Shown here: positions 39,038 through 48,754 of the stretch, in pieces
Numbering within the stretch: position 1 is the first letter of the stretch
Layout of the letters: each line of letters starts with the position of its first letter
Assembly: GCF_000027005.1 (NCBI RefSeq)
Contig: NC_012964.1
Location: 2,330,164 to 2,394,163 of the forward strand
DNA from: Komagataella phaffii GS115
Lineage: Eukaryota > Ascomycota > Pichiomycetes > Pichiales > Pichiaceae
Reading direction: 5' to 3'
DNA: 64,000 bases
Translations under genes and position numbers: made by a program
The notes under the pieces: model-generated
What the model saw: only the letters and a program-made list of their open reading frames with translations
Told to the model about the DNA's origin: nothing
The model's database searches: none

Positions 39038-39232
39038 GATAAGTGGTACCTGACTGAAGAGAGAAACTAGAGCACCCTGAGATATCGAGGATGGAAGTTG
39101 TTCTGCATGTTGATTAGTGCACTATAATCTGGCAAGAACCCTACTTCATCATGTAATCTAACATGAAGGGCTCCACCAGCTTATCGGTAAGTGCTATATA
39201 TTAGATTTAGACCCGGTGGGTTACCTTATAGT

Positions 39233-42200
39233 TTATTCATCATCGATTGGTTGGGCAAATGAAATAGGGGTCCCCTCCTTGGCTATTGAATTCTTGATCG
39301 TAAGGTTTTCTAGGTCCCCTCCGGTCAACGACCGAGACTTTAAATGATTTATTGTAATGTTGGAGAGCTCTTGCAATTGAGCTGCGGTTAATTGGCCATT
39401 GCTTTCATTCAGCATTGATCTCAAAGTATCTTCTCTAAAAAAGAATACTTCTTCATCGGTCAACTCTAAATCGCTGTCATCGATATATTCTGAAGACTTT
39501 ATGTTGAGATCTAGATTGGAAGGTTTCCTTTTAGCACCTTCCCCGCTTGATTCTTCTCCTATTTCATTGTTGCTGTCAAAAATTGTTTTTCTTATTCTTC
39601 TTGCTTGTTTTCTCTTAGATCTTTTAACCTTCTTATTTAGTGATGAAAGGCCATCGGAGATATCCTCATCTTCTGAACTGATGACCCTGTTCCGCTTAGC
39701 TCTCTTAGATGGAGGCCTGGCAACACCTCGATTTCTTCGTTCATTGAATTTCAACTGTTGCTCGATGATATCTAGGTTGTCATTCACAATGCGACGTTGT
39801 CCATTCTCTCCAATCTCAAATTCTATTTGATTGTCATCGTCAGATTCATTGACGAAAAGATCATCTTCTTGATCATTATGCTGATTGTCAGCACCGTTGA
39901 ATTCATCAGTACCATTTCTGGAGTTGGGAGCTGGTTTCTTCAAGTTTACCAGTTCCTCTACCTCAGCATGATTACTAGGAACATAGTCCTCTTCAAGATA
40001 CTTTTTGATGAAAGAAAGGCATATCTCTAAAGAACTTTGGTCAATGTGTTTCTGGAGAACACATTTCATTCCTGTATGTGTCGGTATGTCATATCCGACC
40101 AACTCCAGAAGTTTTCGAAATGTAGGGTTTCTTCGAATAGCTGAATTGTACGCTTTGTTGGAAGCTTGAAGAATATATAGGTCCTCATCTTTTGAAGTTA
40201 AATCTTCACCTGTCACAATATCTCTGTCATTCCATGAGCTCATGGAATCAACGATCGTCTCAACATTATGCTTGAGCCATTCAACCAAGTCCAAGTTTAA
40301 CGCTTTTAACAGAGAAACCAAGATTCCAATTTTTTGTTCCAAGTTTAGCTCTTCAGTAAACTCCAGCTTCCCTACTTTGTACTCTCTAGCAGTTTTCTCA
40401 TGGACGTCGGGCTTTTCTCCAGTGAGAAAGTATTGCCTGATTGATACGTCAGGATTCAAAGAACAAAATGGCATTTCCACCAAAATTTCCTTTGAATGAT
40501 TCATTAACTGATACAATTTGGACATGAAGTACTTGGAGAATGATTGCAAATCTCTTCGAGTTGACTTTCCGATTGGAAGGACTAAGTGATTTGCGTTGAC
40601 CCAATAAAGAGTTTTCAAAAAGTCCAATCTGTAGAGATGAAGTACTAACTCATATTTGACAAAAACATCATAAAAGAAATGGAGTGCCAGTTTGAAGTGG
40701 GCTGCATCCACATCATCCAGCCTTTCCCAGATGCTGATGAACAAGTAAACAGTTTCATTCCGAATGAGTTTGGTTCTGATCGATTTAATGTCAGCTTTCT
40801 TTTTAAATGCTAATGTCCGCATTTGAATATCATCAACTTCACCTGGCTCATTATCTTCTTCCTCAGTTGCTGCAATCCTTGAGTTTCTCTTTTTCGTAGA
40901 TTTAGATTTCTGAATAATAACTTGGTCGGAATCGTAGAATCTTACCATTGCCTCCGTACTTTTAAAGATCGTAGACAAAAATTGGGCCGCTTTGTCAACA
41001 AATTGAGTAGATACCTTATGAGCAGATGAAACAATCGATATAAATAACTCTAAATAAGCCTCTTGCCCAACTATTGAATTCAGTAAACCTTCTGCTCGGT
41101 CAATCAGTTGCGAATCGTTCGTGGACAACATGAAGCAGGCATTGGACAACAACTCGTCAAGACATCCAATCAGAACATAACACATATTAAACTCCTTTAG
41201 GTCATGGTACTCGGAAACTTTTCTTAAAATCAAAATCACATTGGAGTGGTCAAATGCAGAAGCTATATTGTAGAAATCTTTTTTTTTCAAGCCCTGAAAA
41301 TACTCCAATATCCATTGAAGGACATAGAAATAAGCATACATCAAATATGATCGGATGTTATCATCTGAAGAGTAAGTGTGAATCAGTTTCGAAAAAAAAG
41401 GATCAAAAGATTCTTCCATAAACGACTGTAAAAACTCAATGAGAATCTTCAACCCTTCTGAGTCTAGTCGTTTAGCTTTGTGCAATCTTAACTGTGAGTC
41501 TAAATCTCTATTCGTCGACTCATTCTTGGCGATCCGGGTATACGTGCGACTATTGCTATGAGATTTTGTCTTATCTAGGGTTGCCAATAAGTCTTTTGGA
41601 GATCCAGAGATGGTGATTCTCTCGTTTCCTCTTTGCAGGGATAGAAGAGTGCCAAAGTTAGAGTGTCTGGAGCTGTGATTTCTCTTAATACCATCAAAGA
41701 TATTCTTTTCTTTACTCACCAAATCACTCAATTCAAGCCCAGCTTCCGTCATACTCGAGTCATGCTCATTTTGAGGTTCCCCCAATATGAAACTCGACAC
41801 TTTTATACCGTTGAGAAGATAGTACAAACATTCTAGACACAGCTGGTGGAGCATTGTATCATTGTAAGCTTTGTCTGCATTGCTGGTTAGAGTCAATATT
41901 AAGCTCAAGACTTTGGTTTTCTTCAGAATAATCATCACCCGGTTCACATCCACGTCGTCGGGAGATACGCCCACAGGATAGTTACTACTGATATTCAGTT
42001 GTTTGGTAGTCTTCTTAGAGTTGATCCTTGCATCTGCCGGTTCTATTCTTATAACGTTTCTGATAAAGGTCAAACATAGATACATAACTTTTAGGTCCCT
42101 TGTCGATCTCTTGTTACTAACTAGCAAGGGTAGCAAAATCCTCAATACGGCTTTCAAAGTAAGGCCGCCCTGAAAGTTCAATATTCTATTCTTATACGTG

Positions 42201-42790
42201 AGATGAGCTTTCTTTAGCTTGGGGTAAAGAACAATCTTTTTCTCGTCTGTTTTCTCAAATTCAAGTACCAGCGGGTTTGTTAGCATCACTAGCAGTTCTA
42301 AACTTGACACCACAATTGATTCCCAATACTTGGGGTTTTCTACTTTTTTACCTTGATTATCTAGTTCCCATTGGGTCATTATATGTATCAAATCATTAGG
42401 CACTAAATTGCAATCGGCACAAGCAGATGCAACGTCCCAATTGTTCATTTCGTGGTCGACTGTTCTGATCCATCGTTTGATATCCTTTAAGCAAACTAAT
42501 GCCTCTCCGCCCAATTTATAAATGGACAATTTCGATTCTGTACTGTGATCTATTCCGCCCAATGAGCTGCATAGAATAGCTATATGCGATCTAATAACCC
42601 TCTTTCTTAACTCTTCGTCGTGATTCTGCAACTCAGGTTGGGTGGATCTAGCTTGCTTTATGGGGCCTGAAGATTTTTCTGTGAAACGTTCTTCTTCATC
42701 ACTACTGCTTTCAACTATATGATGAGTGCCACTGGGCTCATTGTCAATAATGAAATCATCCAGTTCTGGATCTTCCGCATAAAGACTCAT
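39233..42790 (-). CDS. TOF1: Replication fork-pausing checkpoint protein Tof1 (Timeless family)
   Basis: The 1185-residue protein is Tof1, which with Csm3 and Mrc1 travels with the replication fork, stabilises it, mediates pausing at barriers and supports S-phase checkpoint signalling. The Timeless N-terminal domain is clear from about residue 65: SHIAILCSSLGGIDHST, then TNPLVLEFEKTDEKK and FQGGLTLKAVLRILLPLL. An acidic N-terminus precedes it. The C-terminal 200 residues are charged, with basic nuclear-localisation-like clusters (RPPSKRAKRNR and KKVKRSKRKQARR). Length is close to the yeast protein of about 1240 residues. Confidence 0.92.
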   Translation of the reverse strand: MSLYAEDPELDDFIIDNEPSGTHHIVESSSDEEERFTEKSSGPIKQARSTQPELQNHDEELRKRVIRSHIAILCSSLGGIDHSTESKLSIYKLGGEALVCLKDIKRWIRTVDHEMNNWDVASACADCNLVPNDLIHIMTQWELDNQGKKVENPKYWESIVVSSLELLVMLTNPLVLEFEKTDEKKIVLYPKLKKAHLTYKNRILNFQGGLTLKAVLRILLPLLVSNKRSTRDLKVMYLCLTFIRNVIRIEPADARINSKKTTKQLNISSNYPVGVSPDDVDVNRVMIILKKTKVLSLILTLTSNADKAYNDTMLHQLCLECLYYLLNGIKVSSFILGEPQNEHDSSMTEAGLELSDLVSKEKNIFDGIKRNHSSRHSNFGTLLSLQRGNERITISGSPKDLLATLDKTKSHSNSRTYTRIAKNESTNRDLDSQLRLHKAKRLDSEGLKILIEFLQSFMEESFDPFFSKLIHTYSSDDNIRSYLMYAYFYVLQWILEYFQGLKKKDFYNIASAFDHSNVILILRKVSEYHDLKEFNMCYVLIGCLDELLSNACFMLSTNDSQLIDRAEGLLNSIVGQEAYLELFISIVSSAHKVSTQFVDKAAQFLSTIFKSTEAMVRFYDSDQVIIQKSKSTKKRNSRIAATEEEDNEPGEVDDIQMRTLAFKKKADIKSIRTKLIRNETVYLFISIWERLDDVDAAHFKLALHFFYDVFVKYELVLHLYRLDFLKTLYWVNANHLVLPIGKSTRRDLQSFSKYFMSKLYQLMNHSKEILVEMPFCSLNPDVSIRQYFLTGEKPDVHEKTAREYKVGKLEFTEELNLEQKIGILVSLLKALNLDLVEWLKHNVETIVDSMSSWNDRDIVTGEDLTSKDEDLYILQASNKAYNSAIRRNPTFRKLLELVGYDIPTHTGMKCVLQKHIDQSSLEICLSFIKKYLEEDYVPSNHAEVEELVNLKKPAPNSRNGTDEFNGADNQHNDQEDDLFVNESDDDNQIEFEIGENGQRRIVNDNLDIIEQQLKFNERRNRGVARPPSKRAKRNRVISSEDEDISDGLSSLNKKVKRSKRKQARRIRKTIFDSNNEIGEESSGEGAKRKPSNLDLNIKSSEYIDDSDLELTDEEVFFFREDTLRSMLNESNGQLTAAQLQELSNITINHLKSRSLTGGDLENLTIKNSIAKEGTPISFAQPIDDE

Positions 42791-43068
42791 GCTTAGTGAA
42801 CTGAGACAGAAACTATCTGTACTAACGCGTCGCGTGAAATTTGGGATCCAGAAAATATGCTACGAAATAAAGATTCTCGCTTATGAAGAAGAAAAGTTGT
42901 AACAAAAAAAGACTGAAGAGAAGGGTAGCAAAGGTAATTGGCTTTACGTAAGATGAGTTATCTACATGTACCGTATCTTGGAGCAACCGAGCAACCCATT
43001 TAAATTCAGTGTGATACGTGCGTTGAAAGAGACCATTTACATTAAGGCGTTAAGGAAGAAGGTTGCCC

Positions 43069-43079
43069 AAAAAAAAAAA
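43069..43079 (-). terminator. Pol III terminator of tRNA-Asp
   Basis: Eleven A on the plus strand, hence eleven T immediately 3' of the tRNA on the minus strand. Confidence 0.85.
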
Positions 43080-43150
43080 CTCCGCGACGGGGAATTGAAC
43101 CCCGGTCTACCGCGCGACAAGCGGTGGTTCTACCACTAAACTATCACGGA
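43080..43150 (-). tRNA. tRNA-Asp (GTC)
   Basis: The minus strand reads TCCGTGATAGTTTAGTGGTA at the 5' end and GGGGTTCAATTCCCCG in the T arm. The 7-bp acceptor stem pairs TCCGTGA with TCGCGGA, with discriminator G at 43080. The anticodon stem CCGC...GCGG closes a loop with GTC. The gene is 71 bases, without an intron and without encoded CCA, and is followed directly by an oligo-T terminator. It is close to yeast tRNA-Asp. Confidence 0.95.
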
Positions 43151-43276
43151 CTTATCAGAAGTTTTTAGATCCATTTATTATATCAATGTATTAGACTCAC
43201 TTTTCGAGCATCAGAGTTTATTTGAAAGGCAATCTCTTTTCTCTCATGGTTGACTTCTGTCACTAGCGTTTTTCTG

Positions 43277-45483
43277 ATGACCAAGTACAAAAAGTTGCCA
43301 GTTTCTTGTCATAATTGTCGGAAGAGCAAGACAAAATGCGATAGAAACTACCCTTGTTCCAAATGCTACTTAAAGGATATTGAGTGCTCCTACCCTGACA
43401 AGTTCAGGTCCTTAAGATTAGACAAGCTGATAAAGTCGAAGTCGTCAGGGGAAACTGTAAAGACTGAAAGCTCTTCCATTCTAGGTTATGACTCAAATAA
43501 AATGCAGCAGATAACACCACCAGAAGAGTTTTATATGGAAGACTTGTCAGCCTTCTCAACTGCTAGCTCTGACTCAAAATCTCACAGTACAGATTGTGAG
43601 ACGAGAATAGACATTCCTGGTATCAAAAAGAGTATCCAGTTTTCTCATCAGTCTGACCTCATGTTTCTTGACACAAGCTTTGAAGTTTCAGGGAGTTTGG
43701 TCTCTGTTACCCAGTATCCCGAGGGAATGGACAACCCTCTTGAGTTTCCACAGTTTGTGCAGGACAAAGAAAAGAACATTACATTGATTAAAACCTTACT
43801 TCATGAATACTTTCGCGTTGCTGACCTTCCTACGTTCAGCTTTCCCATTCGTTTCGAAGAGATGTCTAGAATAATAGATGATGCTGAAAAGAATAATACG
43901 TGGCATCTCCATAAAGATCATCTTTTTTTGGCTATATCAATTCTACTTCGTATACTCAACATTATACCGTTGGAACATCCTCTTCTCACTAACTGTGTGT
44001 TTTTGAAGGATAAAGAAGTTCAGGTTGATCTCTTCAAGAGATTTTTTTTTTACGAAATCTTCTTATATTAGACAGTTCATTGAGTGTGGAAGCCATGTTG
44101 ATTCTAGTTGAAGAATGCCTATGCGAAGATGAGTATGATCTTTGTAGTTCAACAATACTTGAATTACTGAACTGTCCATTCTATCAAGAATTATGCACCT
44201 ATGTTGCTCACTACGATTGCCTGACTGTTCAGAACATGAATCCAAAAGCCAAACTTGACACGCTCATCAAGGACAAAAAGATAATGAGATGGAGTGATTT
44301 ATTCTGCAAGTTTTGTAAATATGGCTCATTGCTTTCGATAAAGTTGTTTCATGAGCCTCTTGAGGATAGATTTCCAATTTTAAAAGACGCAAATTTGAAG
44401 ACAGAACTAAAGCTTAACTTGGCCGATTCGGCTATGAAGGGATTGCAATATCCTTTCGTGTGGACGCGCACATCTGATCATGATAAGTTGCTATCACAAG
44501 CTGTTGAAGTTGAGATTCAAGTAATCTATGATATTAATTATCATAAGCTAAAGATTAAAAACTTGCTGGCTGGTGCAAACTTGTCAGAGTCATCTATTGC
44601 GACTATCGCCGATGATGATTTTCCTATAGTGGATGAAGAATATGGCCAAGTCGATGTCGATGATTACATCCCTTTAGAGTTGACGAGTTCGTCCCCTCAA
44701 TTGCAACACCTAAAGAAATTAGCTGACAATCTGTTTGTTATCGCTCATTGCCAAATGACAAGAGTTTGTTTGTCCCTTCCTTCGGTTGCATTGTGCATCA
44801 ACCCGTTGAGATTGTGCCTTTCCTCTTTGAAGTCGGGGTTAAACTGCATATTGGATTTAATGCTCATGTTTCTTCTGATTAAACGTGTGCTATGTGGCGA
44901 ATTATCGGAATTTGATTATGATCAATTTCGACGAACCATCCCAGTTATAAACCTCTATGTTTTCAAGTTTGTACAAGGTTTCTTTCATATTTTACATTTG
45001 GAATCACAGATTCTTTCCATTCAACGCTACCAAATCAATATTCTTGCAGCAATGTTTCAGCAACTGAAAAGCAAAATAGTTACAAGTGCGAATGCTGCAC
45101 CCAACAAAACAATTCTGAGGTACCTCGATGCAATCGAACATCTCTGTGCCGACATTAACGCTAATAATGACGAATTGGAGACTACTGTTGGCGGTATTTC
45201 TCCCACAGTCAGAAGCTGCTATACTGAAAAATTACCCGGGGAACATTTACTGGGCAGGAATTCGCCTGTGGAGTTTAACTTTTCTAAACTGGACACTAAG
45301 TTTTGCCCATTCACAGAGTCATTGAAGAGAGGATTGAAAACGTGGAAGATGAATAGGAGGAGCTTGGGCTACAGAACTAAGACGGAACTATTAACGAGAA
45401 CCGCGGAATTGGTGGCACTACCTGGCACTGAATTTGACGGTACTTTAGATAGTTTCTATGAGTTGTTTTGTTCAGAGCACTAA
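43277..45483 (+). pseudogene. Zn2Cys6 transcription factor, frame broken in a T10 run
   Basis: Two frames together make one fungal zinc-cluster regulator. Frame 1 (43277-44071) starts at ATG 43277, with Cys at 11, 14, 21, 27, 30 and 37 in the C-x2-C-x6-C-x5-C-x2-C-x6-C spacing. Frame 2 opens within the same stretch and runs to 45483 (the 1404-base open frame from 44080 has no ATG of its own at its start). The join falls at ten T (44042-44051). Around it frame 1 gives DLFKRFFF and frame 2 continues ILDSSLSVEAM, which together resemble the regulator's middle homology region. One extra T, or two fewer, would restore the frame. It may be a true mutation, a sequencing error, a strain polymorphism or, less likely, a weak-site intron (43995-44071). 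Target genes are unknown. Confidence 0.7.
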
Positions 45484-47188
45484 ATCTAGGTTCGTTTTTG
45501 CTTGTAAATCTTCACTGCTGAATTGAATAGTTTAAGTATTCAGTTGTTACTTTTTTTTTTTTATTGGACTTTTTAATGAATTAATTTTTTTGAATTAATT
45601 TTTTTTTCTTTTCAGCGCTCTGATTGGGATTCAGTATTTTAAGAATGCTACAATAATACGTCCACTGGTACCGGGATTCAGGCAGTTATTGTTGTGCTGT
45701 GCATGACCTCTCCATTCTTGGTCATAAAGTGGGGGTAACTATGCTTATAGCCATCTCTTTTGTTAGGCCAAGAAAATTCTGTTTTTCATCCATGATTGGG
45801 CCATAATTAACGTATTGATTCTTGATAAAGGAGCATTTCTTTTTCTGTAGTTTTTTTGCCAGCAGAGAGATAGTATCGGCGAAACTTAGACCTGTTCAGC
45901 TCTTTAAAATGCTAGGAATGAAGAAAAACTAGATAATAAGGAGAGTTATGTTCATTTCCTCAGTGCTATGAATGTTTATCTACAATATGTTTACTAAAGA
46001 GAAAGACCATTGTAAACTGTCCATACAGGTAAACTCTGGATAACATACAGCCACGCTTTGATAGCATTATAAAACATATATTATTTCTAAGTGTGGATAT
46101 GAAAGAAACCAGACAAGACGGTTTGGTTAAATCGAGAACAATAAACATGACCACAGGGACTTCATATCCAAATAAACTTTTGCGATTATCAATTTTGCAT
46201 AAGCATCTGTGGTGCAGTTTTGAGAGACGTGGGGCACGAAAATAGTCGAATAGGTAAGGGTTTAAGCCATCCTACAAATACTACTTGTAGACCGTTCAAA
46301 GATCGACTTCAACGATTAGTTTGCCTGAAATTCTAATCTGTTCTAGAGAGTAGCTCTCCAGTGGCTTATCAGTAATGAGCCTTCATTTTTAAGAGGCTCC
46401 GATCAGCTTGACACACTAGTACAGTTAGTTCATCTGGATTTCCAACGGAGTAGAATACCTTGTTGAGACAGCGAGTGAATATTCGAAATTGCTGCTTCGG
46501 GTCACCAGCAAGGTATCTTACAAAAGCACCTGTATGCAGCGAAGCAATCACGCCCACTACTGCATGCATCGCTTGAACCTAATGCTATTTCATGTACAAA
46601 ATAACAATTTAAAAAAAAATACAGTTGTTGTTCGCGCAAAAAGTCAAAGTGGCCTTGGCGTTTCAGTTGTGTGTCTAGTTTGGGTAATTTCTTATAACAT
46701 AAAGTGAACTACCGGATACTGAATGCTGAGTGCTGCTCCTCCAAGCAAGGAGATTAGAAACAAGCTCTGCACTGCCTTACAACGCACCCAGGAATTGTTC
46801 AATTCCGATGCAAGTGTTAATCTGATCTCTTATCTGATAAGATCTTGAACGACGAAAACGGTATTGTCATTGATTACTGATACACCAATTTCAATACTTG
46901 TACCAATCTACGAGAAGAGCTAGCAAAAACAATGCTGTAAAAAATCATGGTCTTATTCTGTCTTCGAAAATGAAAGGGAGAGAGAACTGGGCGGTAGTAG
47001 GATGGTCAGTGGAGAATAGCTAAGATATTAAAACACTAAACCTCAAAAATCTTCGAACGACTGCTATACAGTGATTAAACGATTAAGTTGCATGTTTATT
47101 GGTGTCCACGTCGGTAGGAGTTTTGTCAATTGTACACAATATATATCCCGTGTTACGGCCTGTTTGTGCGTAGCAGGCAACGTGTACG
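45484..47188. other. Gene-poor spacer before FET4
   Basis: About 1.7 kb with no supportable gene. The left end is T-rich, with a duplicated TGAATTAATTTTTTT segment (about 45577-45607). The right end contains degenerate telomere-like heptads at 46713-46733. Short frames here lack protein-like composition. Confidence 0.5.
46713..46733 (+). repeat. Degenerate interstitial telomere-like heptads
   Basis: Three consecutive seven-base units, CGGATAC, TGAATGC and TGAGTGC, each one or two changes from the terminal TGGATGC and in the same orientation. TGAATGC is also the variant unit that opens the terminal array. A chance origin cannot be excluded. Confidence 0.4.
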
Positions 47189-48754
47189 CTAAAGCTGATC
47201 TACATACTGAAATAGGATTTTCCTTCTCACAAACAAGGAGTGTACCTCTTTTCTGACGTCTTCATCTGCCCAGTTGTGAGCTTGCATTAAAATAATCAGG
47301 AAGAATCCTTCAATAATCATAGTAGGAGTATTACAGAGTAACTGTCCCATCTCACTCCATCTCAACGCACTTGCACAAATTATAAGTCCGAGAACAATAA
47401 GGAGAGACACTCCAACAGCCCATGTCGTAGAACAGACATCGTTGACCCAAACAGAAATCTTGTACGAAAGAGTAGCGGGAGGAACTTCAGGTTCCTCAGG
47501 GAACACCAGCCCAAGCTCACCAAATAGGACTTTGTCTTCTTCTTTGCATCTAGCATAGGTACTCTCATCCTGATTCACCATTCGCATATATACGTTACGA
47601 AGGACAAAACCATCAATAAATCCAATTAGACCAGTGTAAGTTCCAATAATAAGCCACCAGTTATCACTCCAGTTCATTGGATGACCAATCAACAACCAAA
47701 CAACGATAACAAAAATTGCAATAATAACACCAATACCGGTACCAATCATATCAGCATACCAATCGATAGCATGAATCGCTATAGTTCTTTTCTCTGGCAC
47801 CAAGGCCATTTCAAGGTTGGGCTCCATATCCTTCTTGACAGCACGTATTCTAGCTTCAATAGAGTAATCTAAATGCATTATCTCATCGAGCGTCTTTTTT
47901 ACATATTGATCATGTCTCTCTCTGACATTCTGCAAAAAGACAGATGTAATCAAGAGTACCACTGCTGTCGCAGTGTTAATGTACATCTGCCACGTGTTAG
48001 TGAAAGTGCCTCTCTCAGGATTAGAGCCAGTAGTTACACCGGTGAATGGAGGGCTGTTTCCAGTGCTAGATTCAAGCGCACCGCAACCGATCCAAACAAA
48101 GATACCTGCCCAGTAAATAATGACTGCAGGTAACGAACCAATTGCCTCGTTCAAGAAAGAGGACATTTTGTCAAACCAACCTTCCACAGGAAGGTCGACA
48201 GCTGAAGATTCAGCGTAGTCAATGTTTGAAAGGTATTTTTGTTCCTTCGTTTCTCCCGATTCTAGCTTTTCAGCAGATTCTATCTTTTCAGAATCGACGT
48301 AGTCCGGTGAACTAAGTAATCTTCTATAGGTAGCAACTCTAGAGCTAAACTCCGCCCAAATCAGATTCTGTTCAAAAGACTGCATCAACTGTTGTCTCAT
48401 CAAGAGAGTATCCCAAATATAAGTCTGAATCGATTGAGCATCCTGCATAACAACTTGCCAGGTATTCGGTGCGTCAAACACAATACCGATAACTGCCCAA
48501 GCAATCAGAATGGCCCACATGGTCCAAAACGTAAACTGTGTTCCAACCACCCACACTAAAAAGTCCAGTCCTTTATCCATTTTAGTCTCTTTACATCCAT
48601 TGAAACCAACTTCATCTTGTCTTCTAATTTCGATGTCAATGTTTGGCTCTTTTTCTCCAACTGCGTCAAAGTCTTGAGGGTCCACGGTTTTAGCAGTGTG
48701 TAACACAGTGTGACGCTGGCCTGGATAACCAATCCAATTTCTCCAGAAGCCCAT
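47189..48754 (-). CDS. FET4: Low-affinity iron transporter, Fet4 type
   Basis: The 521-residue plasma-membrane protein matches Fet4, the low-affinity Fe(II) transporter that also admits copper, zinc and cadmium. Several hydrophobic segments are visible (for example FTFWTMWAILIAWAVIGIVF, VIIYWAGIFVWIGCG, ATAVVLLITSVFLQ and GVIIAIFVIVVWLLIGHP). A cytosolic N-terminus begins with an RNWIGYPGQRH-like basic stretch. The family-typical KGLDFLVWVVGTQFTFW and MVNQDESTYARCKEE are present. Length is near the yeast 552. It is the last intact gene before a stretch of decayed genes, and it faces leftward. Confidence 0.88.
   Translation of the reverse strand: MGFWRNWIGYPGQRHTVLHTAKTVDPQDFDAVGEKEPNIDIEIRRQDEVGFNGCKETKMDKGLDFLVWVVGTQFTFWTMWAILIAWAVIGIVFDAPNTWQVVMQDAQSIQTYIWDTLLMRQQLMQSFEQNLIWAEFSSRVATYRRLLSSPDYVDSEKIESAEKLESGETKEQKYLSNIDYAESSAVDLPVEGWFDKMSSFLNEAIGSLPAVIIYWAGIFVWIGCGALESSTGNSPPFTGVTTGSNPERGTFTNTWQMYINTATAVVLLITSVFLQNVRERHDQYVKKTLDEIMHLDYSIEARIRAVKKDMEPNLEMALVPEKRTIAIHAIDWYADMIGTGIGVIIAIFVIVVWLLIGHPMNWSDNWWLIIGTYTGLIGFIDGFVLRNVYMRMVNQDESTYARCKEEDKVLFGELGLVFPEEPEVPPATLSYKISVWVNDVCSTTWAVGVSLLIVLGLIICASALRWSEMGQLLCNTPTMIIEGFFLIILMQAHNWADEDVRKEVHSLFVRRKILFQYVDQL

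Noticed and set aside
43995..44071. Intron joining the two halves of the zinc-cluster regulator
   Set aside because: Length restores the frame, but the donor GTGTGT is poor, I see no branch site, and splicing would remove residues that fit the regulator's conserved region; the T-run explanation is simpler.
45577..45607. Tandem TGAATTAATTTTTTT repeat
   Set aside because: Simple AT-rich duplication beyond a gene's 3' end; probably only a polyadenylation-type region.
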